From Microcaldota archaeon (GTDB taxonomy: Archaea; Micrarchaeota; Micrarchaeia; Anstonellales; Bilamarchaeaceae): DNA of 59,535 bases. Under the pieces are notes generated by a model. The model was not told the origin of the DNA and did no database searches. It worked only from the letters and a program-made list of their open reading frames with translations. The DNA lies in assembly GCA_022627495.1 (NCBI GenBank), contig JAKEGJ010000011.1:1-59535 (forward strand), read 5' to 3'. Position numbers and translations under genes: made by a program. This document shows positions 49,949 through 57,896 of this stretch, piece after piece. Positions within the stretch are counted from its first letter, which is position 1. Each line of letters starts with the position of its first letter.

Positions 49949-49980
49949 CCATTTTCCACGTTCCTTTCTGACCCTCCCCC

Positions 49981-50562
49981 TCAATCGAGCCTTTTCAGTC
50001 CTTTCCACCAGCAGTTTGAATCCATTGTCTTCATTTTAGCATGGAGCGACTTCGCGCTCCTGGTTTTCAGGCGCGCGCCGATATTGTCTATCCAGCTCTG
50101 CGCCCCCCGATAACCGACGTCAAGATACTCCTTCGCCTGGAATGCGCATTCGAGGTAGTCGGCATCCTTCAATATGATGCGCTCTTTTTCTGAAAGGTCG
50201 AGCGTTCCGAGTATCGAGTTCTGGATTGGCGGCGGCATCCCGGCCGCCTGCTCGCGCTCCACCTTGCGCTCAAGCTCCTTCGTCACCTCTATATAGCGCG
50301 CCGTTATCTTGTGCATGTCGCCGAGGCGCGCCTCGTGCATGTCGTGGAAGACGGCGGCGGTGCAGAGCCGGTTCGCATCAGCTTCGCCGAGCCCTTCCAT
50401 CCTGGCAATGATGAACGCAATGACGCCGGTGCGGAACGAATGGTCCGCCACGCTTTCCGGATTCTCCACCTTCTCGGCCCACCAGCCGCTCCTTTTCACG
50501 CGCTTCAGCATGCCTGCCTCGAATATGTACCTAGCTGCCGTTTCCATGATACTTCCATCCAT
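49981..50562 (-). CDS. HD-domain phosphohydrolase (YfbR/HDDC2-like)
   Basis: 193 residues. Metal ligands of the HD fold: His in ESVADHSFRTG (about 36-46), HD in FHDMHEARLGD, and the late Asp in DADYLECAFQAKEY. This order matches the HDDC2/YfbR group, which removes phosphate from deoxynucleoside 5'-monophosphates. The start could also be the ATG at 50547 (METAARYIF), which has GGAAG upstream. Cytosolic. Neighbouring genes do not refine the role. Confidence 0.85.
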   Translation of the reverse strand: MDGSIMETAARYIFEAGMLKRVKRSGWWAEKVENPESVADHSFRTGVIAFIIARMEGLGEADANRLCTAAVFHDMHEARLGDMHKITARYIEVTKELERKVEREQAAGMPPPIQNSILGTLDLSEKERIILKDADYLECAFQAKEYLDVGYRGAQSWIDNIGARLKTRSAKSLHAKMKTMDSNCWWKGLKRLD

Positions 50563-50648
50563 CTAATCCTTAATAATCATTGGAGCTGGACGGATTGTGG
50601 GTGATGGCTTGCAGCCAAAAAAATCGAAAGTAAAAAAGATTCAGGGGA

Positions 50649-52286
50649 TTATTGGCCGAACTGTTGTTTCAGCTTGCCGGCCGAGTCCTCCGCAGCTTTG
50701 CCCATGGACTGTAGAAGCCCGCCCATCATGATTGTCCTTTTTGCTGCGTTTGCCAGGTTGCTCCCGGATATGGCGCTGCCAATGCCGCCCGCGCCTTTCA
50801 TCGGGGCGCACCCGGTTATGTGGTTGGGTTGGTCAGCATAAGGGCCCGTTGGGTTCAGGTCGACAACCGAGTCTGTTCCTCCGAAGTAGCCCCTCAAATC
50901 ATTGTTGTACGTGTATGGGCCAAGGAAAACATGGACCGGGGGAGTCCCAAAGAATCCGCCCGTCGGGGTGAATGCAGTCATGTTGTTGCCCGCCACTTCG
51001 TTGGAATTTGAGGCGTTGGCAAATGGCTCGGCAGTGAGCGGGGGGATTGGAGGGTAGTCAAATGCAACCAGCGCATGCATGGCGGATCCCTGGATTTTGT
51101 TATTTCGTATCAGCGCACCCTGCAGGGGCAAAGGCGGAGCGAAGAAGCACCCCCCCGGGTCGCCCATGTGGATGGCTGCTAGCCCAGACCCCATCAAAAT
51201 CAAGTTTCCTGATAATTCAAACGCGTCTCCGCCCATGTTCGACAATGAGAGGCCTGAGCCGAGGGAACCGGCCGGCAGGTTTATCGTATTGCCCGCAATC
51301 CTTGCGGATTTATTATAAAAGCACCAAATGGCCGCATCAAACAGGGGCGGAGTGGAGGTGAGGGCATTTGACTCTATCCTCGTGGTGCCGAAATTCATCG
51401 TCGTATAGACGCAAATGCCCAGGGACTTAATCTGATTATTGAATATTTCCAGCGAATCATTTGTGAGGGCAGTGGTTATGCCGGTATCAGCGCCTAGCAA
51501 AGTTGAGAATGCGCCGGTATTATCCAGGACGTTTCCAGCCAAAAGAATCGCCCCAGGCGAACCCGTCGCCCCCTGCCCCATGATGCCAATCGGCAGCCTG
51601 CTTTCAAAATCAAACGGCTGCTCCGGGCCAAACGAGTATGGTGGCAAAACAACGGGCTTCACCCCGGTGATGCGGTTATTGGTTATCTCGAGGCTGTTCC
51701 ACTTGAAGGATCCGACCGCCGCAAGCGTCTGATCCTGGAACCAAAGGCCGTCAATTTTTATGTCGCCATCCGAATATACCGTAACCGCCCCCCAGGGTTG
51801 GGAGGTGAATCCGCCACCGCCATTAATCACGGTCCTGGGATTTCCGTCACTGTCTGTCCCATCTCCAACAAGTGCCACGGGGTATGGCAATACGACGCCG
51901 GGCGTTCCCAGGATGGGATTTGTGCCGTTAAAATTGAATGTTCCTGCCTTAAGGCGCACTTTGCCGGTAAAACCCGGGATGGGCATCGGATACGGGGGAT
52001 TCGGTGGAACATCAGGAACCAGCTGCATTCCCAATACCGCCAATTGGACATTCGAGAGGTCCAGGAACGCATCGCCAAACGGATAAACCTCATAATACCC
52101 ATCAACAGGATTGAGCGAACCGAAAGGCGGTGCGGATTTTGCGACCCCTCCTCCAACCAGTCCAGCGGCTGTGATTGCCCCGACAGCAAAGCCCGCAGTC
52201 CTCAAAAAGCCCCCCCGCGTCATGCCGGAGGCCTGCGACCCTCTTCCCGCATTCCCGAATCTTCCGCTTCTGTTAGGTACCGTCAT
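50649..52286 (-). CDS. Secreted right-handed beta-helix protein
   Basis: 545 residues from the ATG at 52286, with AGGTGAAAAC just upstream; the reading from 52331 lacks such a site. N-terminus MTVPNRSGRFGNAGRG resembles that of the 850-residue paralogue (MVVPSRFGRRNAGNFG). Then MTRGGFLRTAGFAVGAITAAGLVGGG (about 24-49) is a Tat-like signal with R-G-G-F-L-R instead of RR. From about 100 on, Asn/Gly-rich beta-helix rungs follow (LEITNNRITG, LEIFNNQIKSLG, IRNNKIQGSAMH). No catalytic residues are identified. The C-terminus is a short polar helix. A surface or exported polysaccharide-binding or -cleaving role is inferred. Confidence 0.78.
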   Translation of the reverse strand: MTVPNRSGRFGNAGRGSQASGMTRGGFLRTAGFAVGAITAAGLVGGGVAKSAPPFGSLNPVDGYYEVYPFGDAFLDLSNVQLAVLGMQLVPDVPPNPPYPMPIPGFTGKVRLKAGTFNFNGTNPILGTPGVVLPYPVALVGDGTDSDGNPRTVINGGGGFTSQPWGAVTVYSDGDIKIDGLWFQDQTLAAVGSFKWNSLEITNNRITGVKPVVLPPYSFGPEQPFDFESRLPIGIMGQGATGSPGAILLAGNVLDNTGAFSTLLGADTGITTALTNDSLEIFNNQIKSLGICVYTTMNFGTTRIESNALTSTPPLFDAAIWCFYNKSARIAGNTINLPAGSLGSGLSLSNMGGDAFELSGNLILMGSGLAAIHMGDPGGCFFAPPLPLQGALIRNNKIQGSAMHALVAFDYPPIPPLTAEPFANASNSNEVAGNNMTAFTPTGGFFGTPPVHVFLGPYTYNNDLRGYFGGTDSVVDLNPTGPYADQPNHITGCAPMKGAGGIGSAISGSNLANAAKRTIMMGGLLQSMGKAAEDSAGKLKQQFGQ

Positions 52287-52342
52287 GTTTTCACCTGATA
52301 ATATTAGCACTCGCGCCTCTTGGAAAAACAACCCCGCCGCGG

Positions 52343-52366
52343 TTTTTAAATCTTGGGGGGGGGGGG
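52343..52366 (-). promoter_or_regulatory. TATA box of the beta-helix gene with a 12-base homopolymer beside it
   Basis: On the minus strand TTTAAAAA (52343-52350) lies about 60 bases before the ATG, giving a short leader with a Shine-Dalgarno. Directly upstream, after four bases, stand twelve C (twelve G on the plus strand, 52355-52366), where the TFB recognition element would be. Length change there could alter promoter strength. Confidence 0.5.
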
Positions 52367-52441
52367 CACATCCTTAACCATGCCCTGCCATGAAACCGGT
52401 TGTCCACTCTTTTTTTAACTCTTAGACAATAGTACCCTTCG

Positions 52442-52996
52442 ATGGTGCAGCACCTCAAGGCAAATCTGCGGAAAAGAATGCTCGCGCAGCGCGATTCGCT
52501 TTCGAAGGAGGAGCTCACGCTCGTCAGCAACGCCATCGGGGAAAAACTAATCAATCATCCACGTTTCAAGGAGGCGCAATGCATCGGCTTCTACCTCCCG
52601 AAGGGGAACGAAGTCGACACAACGGGGATGATCTCGCGCACGTTCTCCCTGAATAAGGAGGTTGCCGTTCCAGTGACGACCGACCACGCCATGTCATTCT
52701 GCAGACTGCACTCTCTCGAGAAGGTGCGGAAAGGGAAATTCGGCATCTGTGAACCCGAAACCCTGAACCCTGAACCCGTCGAGCCTCCGCTCGTCATCGT
52801 GCCTGGCGTCGCCTTCGGCCTTTGCATGCACCGCCTGGGCTACGGCAGGGGCTATTACGACAAATACCTCGCGAAATCGTTCGCCTACCGGATTGGCGTC
52901 TGCTTCGACTTCCAGCTTGTGGAAAAGCTTCCCTCCCACGAGAACGACCAGCGCATGGACGAGATAATCACCGAGAAAAGGGCGATCCTTCTATAG
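52442..52996 (+). CDS. 5-formyltetrahydrofolate cyclo-ligase
   Basis: Converts 5-formyl-THF to 5,10-methenyl-THF with ATP. 184 residues. Seen: LRKRMLAQRDSLS at the start, IGFYLPKGNEVDT, and the ATP/Mg site VPGVAFGLCMHRLGYGRGYYDKYL, which is diagnostic. An extra stretch of CEPETLNPEPVEP (about 101-113), coded by an AACCC-type DNA repeat, replaces the usual short loop. The product feeds purine synthesis, and purM lies 4 kb away. Confidence 0.93.
   Translation: MVQHLKANLRKRMLAQRDSLSKEELTLVSNAIGEKLINHPRFKEAQCIGFYLPKGNEVDTTGMISRTFSLNKEVAVPVTTDHAMSFCRLHSLEKVRKGKFGICEPETLNPEPVEPPLVIVPGVAFGLCMHRLGYGRGYYDKYLAKSFAYRIGVCFDFQLVEKLPSHENDQRMDEIITEKRAILL
52751..52780 (+). repeat. AACCC-type repeat in the formyl-THF cyclo-ligase gene
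   Basis: GAACCCGAAA, CCCTGAACCC and TGAACCCGTC follow one another. The repeat is in frame and encodes EPETLNPEPV. Related units lie in ttuA, the AroE-AroK linker and the larger beta-helix gene, all with AACCC on the coding strand. Confidence 0.55.
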
Positions 52997-53041
52997 TGTA
53001 TAATCCAGCGTCATCAAAAAACAACTATTTTTAAACTAATT

Positions 53042-53059
53042 CACTATTAAAACACTATT
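53042..53059 (+). promoter_or_regulatory. Direct repeat CACTATT before second toxin-antitoxin pair
   Basis: CACTATT occurs at 53042-53048 and 53053-53059, 11 bp apart, and a shorter ACTATT lies near 53024. The repeats end 7 bases before the antitoxin ATG and are a candidate operator. Confidence 0.4.
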
Positions 53060-53066
53060 GATACAC

Positions 53067-53399
53067 ATGAAAAGTTCAACATATATCCACCTGCCCGACA
53101 TCGTGAGGGAAAAGGCGGAGATGCTTGTGGAAGCCGGCATGTTCGGCAACATGAGCGAGCTCATACGCGAAGCGGTCAGGCATCTTGTTGAGGAAAAGAA
53201 GCTCAGCGACCTGGATTTGGCCATCGAGCTTTACAAGAAGGACAAGGTATCCCTTGGAAAGGCGGCGGCGATCGCAGGCATTCCTTATGACGAGATGCTC
53301 GACGCCCTCTACCTGCGCGGCGTGCAGCCCCGCTTCGAGCCAGCGACAACGAAAGACGCGGACAAAGAGCTCAAGGCGGCCAAGAGGCTTCTTGGATGA
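53067..53399 (+). CDS. Antitoxin: RHH domain joined to UPF0175-like HTH
   Basis: 110 residues from the ATG at 53067. Residues 1-45 form a ribbon-helix-helix (STYIHLPDIVREKAEMLVEAGMFGN then SELIREAVRHL). Residues about 52-95 match the UPF0175 pattern (LAIELYKKDKVSLGKAAAIAGIPYDEMLDALYLRGV), a helix-turn-helix. Two DNA-binding parts in one antitoxin are unusual. It overlaps the PIN gene as ATGA, so translation is coupled. It should repress the operon and block the toxin. Confidence 0.82.
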   Translation: MKSSTYIHLPDIVREKAEMLVEAGMFGNMSELIREAVRHLVEEKKLSDLDLAIELYKKDKVSLGKAAAIAGIPYDEMLDALYLRGVQPRFEPATTKDADKELKAAKRLLG

Positions 53400-53836
53400 T
53401 TGTCATTCTCGACACATCGTGCATATCCGCATTCATACTCGCCGGACGTGTGGGGCTGTTGCTGGAAATCCTCAAAGGCCAAGACGTGGCCATAACGGAG
53501 CAGGTCCAACGTGAGCTTGGCCTGAGCAGGAAACCCCTGCTGCGGGATTTTCGCCACCAAAAAATCATGGTGATGCAGGCAGAAAGCGCGATTGCGGACA
53601 GATACAATATCCACATCGGGGAAGCTTCGGTGATATCCCTTGCTGCCAAAACAAGGGGACTGGCCGTCATAGATGACAAGAAAGCGAGGAAGGCTGCGCA
53701 GGAAGAAGGAATCGAGTATGTCGGAACAGCCACCATCATCCGTTTCGGCCTTGAGAAGGGAGCCATAAGCCGCGATGGAGCTGAAAAGCTGATTGGCGAA
53801 CTCATCTCGGCCGGCTTTATATGGGAACGGAGATAA
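53396..53836 (+). CDS. PIN-domain toxin (DUF3368/VapC-like)
   Basis: 146 residues. Acid cluster of PIN nucleases: Asp in VILDTSCISAF, Glu in ITEQVQREL, Glu in HIGEASVISLAA, and Asp pair in AVIDDKKARKAA. The last motif is typical of DUF3368 proteins, which pair with UPF0175 antitoxins. All four acids are present, unlike in the VapC at 12450. It should cut RNA when freed from the antitoxin. Confidence 0.85.
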   Translation: MIVILDTSCISAFILAGRVGLLLEILKGQDVAITEQVQRELGLSRKPLLRDFRHQKIMVMQAESAIADRYNIHIGEASVISLAAKTRGLAVIDDKKARKAAQEEGIEYVGTATIIRFGLEKGAISRDGAEKLIGELISAGFIWERR

Positions 53837-53900
53837 TCGGCTGGATTCTGGCGGGTAAGCGATTATAAACATGACATCGGTAATCCCCTGCGGTGATCGT

Positions 53901-54173
53901 ATGACAGACCTCAGAAGGACTGTTAAGTGCTCGAACTGCGGTTCGGAATCATCGGTTTCATTCAACAGCGAGCTTGAAGTCCGGGAGCTCCTTTTTGCCG
54001 GCAAATGCCGCTGCGGGAACTCGGTGCAGATAAGCTACAGCATCGTGGGCGATTCCGCAATGCCCTCCGCGCCCAAGCCATCCGGCACGGAGCCTCCGCT
54101 AGTGAACATCGACGAAAGCCTCTTCACGCCGGAAATACCGAGCGATACATTGCGCGATTTGATGGAGGATTAG
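53901..54173 (+). CDS. Small zinc-ribbon protein
   Basis: 90 residues from the ATG at 53901, preceded by GGTGATC; a TATA-like ATTATAAAC lies near 53863-53871. Zinc site: CSNCG at about 10-14 and CRCGN at about 36-40. The following 50 residues are polar and Pro-rich with an acidic end (LRDLMED). The layout resembles a rubredoxin-like knuckle with a tail that may bind a partner. No family recognised. Confidence 0.65.
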   Translation: MTDLRRTVKCSNCGSESSVSFNSELEVRELLFAGKCRCGNSVQISYSIVGDSAMPSAPKPSGTEPPLVNIDESLFTPEIPSDTLRDLMED

Positions 54174-54197
54174 CCGGTCGGTATTTTCCTTCCATTT

Positions 54198-54998
54198 CTA
54201 TTTCCTTTTTTCCAATCCCAATTTTTCGGTAAGCTGCGCGACGGAATCCAGCACGTAATCAGGCTTCAGGTCGCCGATGTCCGCCCGCTTCGAATTCCCT
54301 GTCAGGACCAGCGCTGATTTCATGCCGCAATTGCGCGCGAACGCGATGTCCGTGTCCAGCCTGTCGCCCACCATGAGCGTTTCGCTGCCTTTAAGCCCAT
54401 GTTCGGCCATCATCAATTCGAACGCCATCGGGTTCGGCTTCCCGACCACATAAGGCGTTCTCTCGGACGAAAACTCGAGCGCGGCGACAATCGCGCCGGC
54501 CCCGGGCATCGTCCCTTTCTCGGTTGGGAATATGTGGTCCTTGTTCGTTGCCAGGAACAGCGCGCCTTTGCGCAGGAGCACATGGGCCTTCCCCAGTTTC
54601 TCATACGTCAGCGTCCGGTCGAGGCAGACGGCGACGATGTCTGCGCCCGCCCCGTGCGCATCGACCTTGATTCCGTTTTTTTCCAGCTCTTCCGAAAGCC
54701 CGGGTTCGCCAACGGGGAATACCGTTTTCCCCGGATGCTTGTCCCGTATGTGCATTGCGAGGATGTACGAGCCGCAGTAAATCTCCCGCTCTTGCGCCGC
54801 AAACCCGAGGCCCACGAGCTTTTCCGCGACGCCCTTGCGTGTCCGGGTGCCTGCGTTCGTCAGGAATAGCGTCTTCGTCCCGGCATCCCGGAGAGCCCGG
54901 AGCGTCTCAATCGCTCCGGGTATCGGAGTCCTGCCAAGGAAAAGCGTGCCATCCAAATCGAATACGGCCGCCTTGATGGCCAATGCCTTCTTTGCCAT
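54198..54998 (-). CDS. HAD-superfamily phosphatase, class IIA (NagD-like)
   Basis: 266 residues. Motif I FDLDGTLF (nucleophile Asp near 14), motif II in FLTNAGTRT, the class IIA cap between, motif III Lys in YVVGKPNP, and motif IV MVGDRLDTDIAFARNCG. The family covers 4-nitrophenyl phosphatases, phosphoglycolate and glycerol-phosphate phosphatases. All catalytic residues are intact. The substrate is unknown. Convergent with the zinc-ribbon gene. Confidence 0.9.
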   Translation of the reverse strand: MAKKALAIKAAVFDLDGTLFLGRTPIPGAIETLRALRDAGTKTLFLTNAGTRTRKGVAEKLVGLGFAAQEREIYCGSYILAMHIRDKHPGKTVFPVGEPGLSEELEKNGIKVDAHGAGADIVAVCLDRTLTYEKLGKAHVLLRKGALFLATNKDHIFPTEKGTMPGAGAIVAALEFSSERTPYVVGKPNPMAFELMMAEHGLKGSETLMVGDRLDTDIAFARNCGMKSALVLTGNSKRADIGDLKPDYVLDSVAQLTEKLGLEKRK

Positions 54999-55031
54999 GC
55001 TTTTTTATACGCCCCGCCCGATTATTATATC

Positions 55032-55655
55032 ATGAGGGTAGCCGTGCTTTTCTCTGGCGGTAAGGATTCAGTCTATGCGACAGGCTGGGCGCTGAAAGAG
55101 GGCCACGAAGTCGTCCTCCTCACCGTCCGCCCGCCGGAATACTCGATGATGTTCCACCATCCCAACATCGATGCAACGAAAAAGCAGGCGGAAGCGATGG
55201 GCCTTATGCAGGTCATCGTGGAGACGACGGAGGAGAACTGGCGGGAGACGGTCGTGGAGGCCCTGCGGAAGCTGAAGCCGCAAGCCATAGCCACCGGCGC
55301 GGTCGCGAGCACGTACCAGAAAAGCCGCATCGACGCAATCGCAACGGAGCTCGGCATCCAGTCGTTCGCTCCGCTCTGGCATGCAGGCGAGGACAAGATG
55401 GAGGAGATGCTCAGGGATTTCGAAATCTACGTGACCGCGGTGGCCGCCGAAGGCCTCGGGCCGGAGTTTCTGGGCGAGCCGCTGGAAAAGCTCATCCGGG
55501 CGAAGAAACCAAACGTCCACCTGTTCCTCGAAGGCGGCGAGGGCGAGACGTTCGTGGCGAACGCCCCATTTTTCAAAAAGCGCATAATCATCCGCGGCTG
55601 GAAGAAGACCTGGGACGGGGTTCGGGGCGTGGCTGAAATCGAAAGCGCGGACTGA
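55032..55655 (+). CDS. dph6: Diphthine-ammonia ligase
   Basis: Last step in diphthamide synthesis on elongation factor 2, ATP-dependent amidation. 207 residues. PP-loop LFSGGKDSVYA at about 6-16, the conserved ATGAVASTYQKSRI, and the hallmark GGEGETFV near 178. Length fits the archaeal single-domain form. Its presence implies the Dph2 and Dph5 genes elsewhere. Divergent from the HAD gene across 33 bases; a near-leaderless start fits the AT-rich TTATTATATC before the ATG. Confidence 0.92.
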   Translation: MRVAVLFSGGKDSVYATGWALKEGHEVVLLTVRPPEYSMMFHHPNIDATKKQAEAMGLMQVIVETTEENWRETVVEALRKLKPQAIATGAVASTYQKSRIDAIATELGIQSFAPLWHAGEDKMEEMLRDFEIYVTAVAAEGLGPEFLGEPLEKLIRAKKPNVHLFLEGGEGETFVANAPFFKKRIIIRGWKKTWDGVRGVAEIESAD

Positions 55656-55744
55656 GCAGCCAATGCCCGGCCGGTGCGCTCCCCCGGTCCGGCATGCCAA
55701 TATCGTTTTAAACTCTAGTCCGCCAAAGCGTTGCTGGTAAGAAA

Positions 55745-56164
55745 ATGAAAACCACCCCAGACCGACCTCTGTCCGACGATGCCAGAACCAGCATTCCCGC
55801 TGCTCCGAAGCGCCGCCTTCTCCCAAAGGTATTCATGCGCACCCCCGGAATCATCGAGCAGCTTAGCCATGCCAGGCAGCTTCCGCCCTGGGACCGGCCG
55901 TTCTCCAGCATAGTCCTGGATATCCGCAAGAAAAAAAGCGAGCTTTCGGAGCAGTTGCATGTCCTGAAATTCTCCCCCGCACGGGCATCCCAGCATGCGG
56001 TCAATGAGGCGAACCTTGTTCTCATGCAGGCAGAGCAGCTCCTGACCGCATTACCCTCAGATTCCGCATCCGCCCCCAAAGACGAGGCCAATAAAAGATT
56101 TTGCAGGGCGGTCGACACTGTCCTCATGCTCGATGCGGCAATCCGCGCGCTGAAGTCCCCCTGA
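55745..56164 (+). CDS. Hypothetical helical protein
   Basis: 139 residues from the ATG at 55745. A TATA-like GTTTTAAAC lies near 55705-55713. The N-terminal 40 residues are polar and basic (AAPKRRLLPKVFMRTPG); the rest is helical (IVLDIRKKKSELSEQLHVLKF ... EANLVLMQAEQLL ... AVDTVLMLDAAIRAL), suggesting a three-helix bundle. No signal or membrane segment. No family recognised. Confidence 0.55.
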   Translation: MKTTPDRPLSDDARTSIPAAPKRRLLPKVFMRTPGIIEQLSHARQLPPWDRPFSSIVLDIRKKKSELSEQLHVLKFSPARASQHAVNEANLVLMQAEQLLTALPSDSASAPKDEANKRFCRAVDTVLMLDAAIRALKSP

Positions 56165-56187
56165 CCGCCCTTTCCAAGCTACTGCGT

Positions 56188-56799
56188 CTATTGGCCGGCG
56201 TAGCACTCGTAAATCTTGGTTCTCCAGCCGCCTACGGTGCATATGTCGGCGGAGTCCGCGCTTGCGCAAACAGTTCCTATCTGGCACCATCTGCACCCTG
56301 AGCCGCTAAGGCAGTCCGCGCAGTTGGTTTTTGACGAGCACGTATCCCCGCCAACAGGCGCCGCGCACGCGGATTCGCTGTATGCCCAGTTCACCTGCTC
56401 GCAGGTCACATCCCCGGCAGGCCCGCTTTCATCTCCGTAGAAGCATCCGTTCCTGCTCTTGCACCAGCCGCAGCCCGCCTTCGCCACGCAGTCGCCGCAT
56501 GTTGGCGTCATCGTGGCGCAGTCCACCTGGGAATCTGCGGGCACGCCCGCGCTCCCTCCTCCCGTGCCGGTGCTGCCGCCGACATCTACAATCGTGCCTT
56601 CCCCTGTGGGCGGCTCCTGCGTCCCGGCATCAGCTTGCGGGATTTCGCCACCTGTTCCCCCGGCCGCTCCGTTCTCCCCGCCTTGAGTAATCGCTCCTTC
56701 TCCCTCCGAGCCGCCTGGCGTTGGCGAAAGCGGGGTCTGCCCGCAGCAGCCGAAAAACACCAGCGACAACGCTATCGCCGCAATAACCAGCCTATTCAT
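56188..56799 (-). CDS. Lipoprotein with two PSI-like Cys-rich domains
   Basis: 203 residues. Signal peptide MNRLVIAAIALSLVFFGCCG with lipobox Cys at 18 or 19. A Gly/Glu/Thr-rich linker (about 25-90) follows. Two Cys-rich modules then repeat the order C...C-x2-C...C-x-W-C...C: CGDCVAKAGCGWCKSRNGC (about 101-119) and CADCLSGSGCRWCQIGTVC (about 160-178). This is the plexin-semaphorin-integrin (PSI) fold, stabilised by disulfides, so it folds outside. The ATG overlaps the purM stop by 4 bp, so it is co-transcribed with a purine gene for no clear reason. Confidence 0.8.
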   Translation of the reverse strand: MNRLVIAAIALSLVFFGCCGQTPLSPTPGGSEGEGAITQGGENGAAGGTGGEIPQADAGTQEPPTGEGTIVDVGGSTGTGGGSAGVPADSQVDCATMTPTCGDCVAKAGCGWCKSRNGCFYGDESGPAGDVTCEQVNWAYSESACAAPVGGDTCSSKTNCADCLSGSGCRWCQIGTVCASADSADICTVGGWRTKIYECYAGQ

Positions 56800-57797
56800 G
56801 CCATCCCCCCCTTTATTGAAATATCAGTCTCCTTTTTCCCGTCGCAGAGCCAGACGCCCTTCTTCTCGGTGATGCTGCCTACGATGCCTGCCTCCACGTT
56901 GTGCTTCTTCGCGATGTTTATGACGGTGTCAGCGCGGTCCGCGGGCAGGATTATGCACATGCCCACGCCCATGTTGAACGTCTTATGCATCTCCGCATTG
57001 TCCTTTACGTTTTCGCGCAGAGCTTCGAAGATAGGTTTCGGCTTGGGGAGGGCGTCGAGCTTGTAGCCGATCTCTTTGTTCAGGCGGGTCAGTTTCGAGA
57101 ACCCTCCGCCTGTGATGTGCGCGATGCCGTGGACGTCGCATGCGTCTATCGCTTCAAGGACCGTGCTGGCATAAATCCGGGTGGGCGTCAGCATCTCCGC
57201 GCCCCACCTGCCAATATCCAGCGCGCTCCGGGCAAGCGTGTATCCGTTGGAATGGAGGCCCGAGCTTTCCAGGCCGACTATCACATCGCCCTTGGCTATC
57301 TCGCTGCCAAGCACAAGCTTCCTGACGCGCCCCACCACTGTGAATGTGAGGTCGAAGGGCTTTTTCGTGCCCTTAATGATGTCCGGTATGACCGCGGTCT
57401 CGCCGCCGACGATTGCACACCCGCTCTCCTCCGCGCCCGCGACAAGGCCGTCCATGATTTCGGCGACCAGCTCCGGGTCCTCGTTCGCGAGGCCGATGTA
57501 ATCCACGCCGACCATTGGCTCGGCCCCGACGCAAAGGATGTCGTTCACCGACATGGCGATTGCATCTATGCCGACCGTGTTGTACTTCTCCATCTCCTGG
57601 GCGACTAGGAGCTTCGTCCCTACGCCGTCGGTGTGGATGACGAGCTTCTCGTCGCCGCACTTGAAGAGGCCCCCGTAATGGCCGAATACCGGCATGGCCT
57701 CGCCATACCCCTTCCGGAATGAGAATGTGGATTTTATCTTGTCCCAGATGTTGCTCTGGATCTTCCTGACCTTGCCCACATCAACCTGATACTTCAT
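56796..57797 (-). CDS. purM: Phosphoribosylformylglycinamidine cyclo-ligase (AIR synthase)
   Basis: ATP-dependent ring closure of FGAM to AIR in purine synthesis. 333 residues. Seen: VIHTDGVGTKLLVAQ, the conserved MSVNDILCVGAEP, VGGETAVIPDII, GLESSGLHSNGYTLAR and AHITGGGFSKLTRLN. Normal length. No other purine gene is adjacent. Followed in an ATGA overlap by the PSI lipoprotein gene. Confidence 0.95.
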   Translation of the reverse strand: MKYQVDVGKVRKIQSNIWDKIKSTFSFRKGYGEAMPVFGHYGGLFKCGDEKLVIHTDGVGTKLLVAQEMEKYNTVGIDAIAMSVNDILCVGAEPMVGVDYIGLANEDPELVAEIMDGLVAGAEESGCAIVGGETAVIPDIIKGTKKPFDLTFTVVGRVRKLVLGSEIAKGDVIVGLESSGLHSNGYTLARSALDIGRWGAEMLTPTRIYASTVLEAIDACDVHGIAHITGGGFSKLTRLNKEIGYKLDALPKPKPIFEALRENVKDNAEMHKTFNMGVGMCIILPADRADTVINIAKKHNVEAGIVGSITEKKGVWLCDGKKETDISIKGGMA

Positions 57798-57896
57798 GAA
57801 AACCTATTGCCTCTTCCGGTTTAAATTGCTGTCGTCCCCCCATCGATTTATTAAGCTTATCCGCTTTATCAACTCAGCCGGAAGGGGAAGCTTTCT

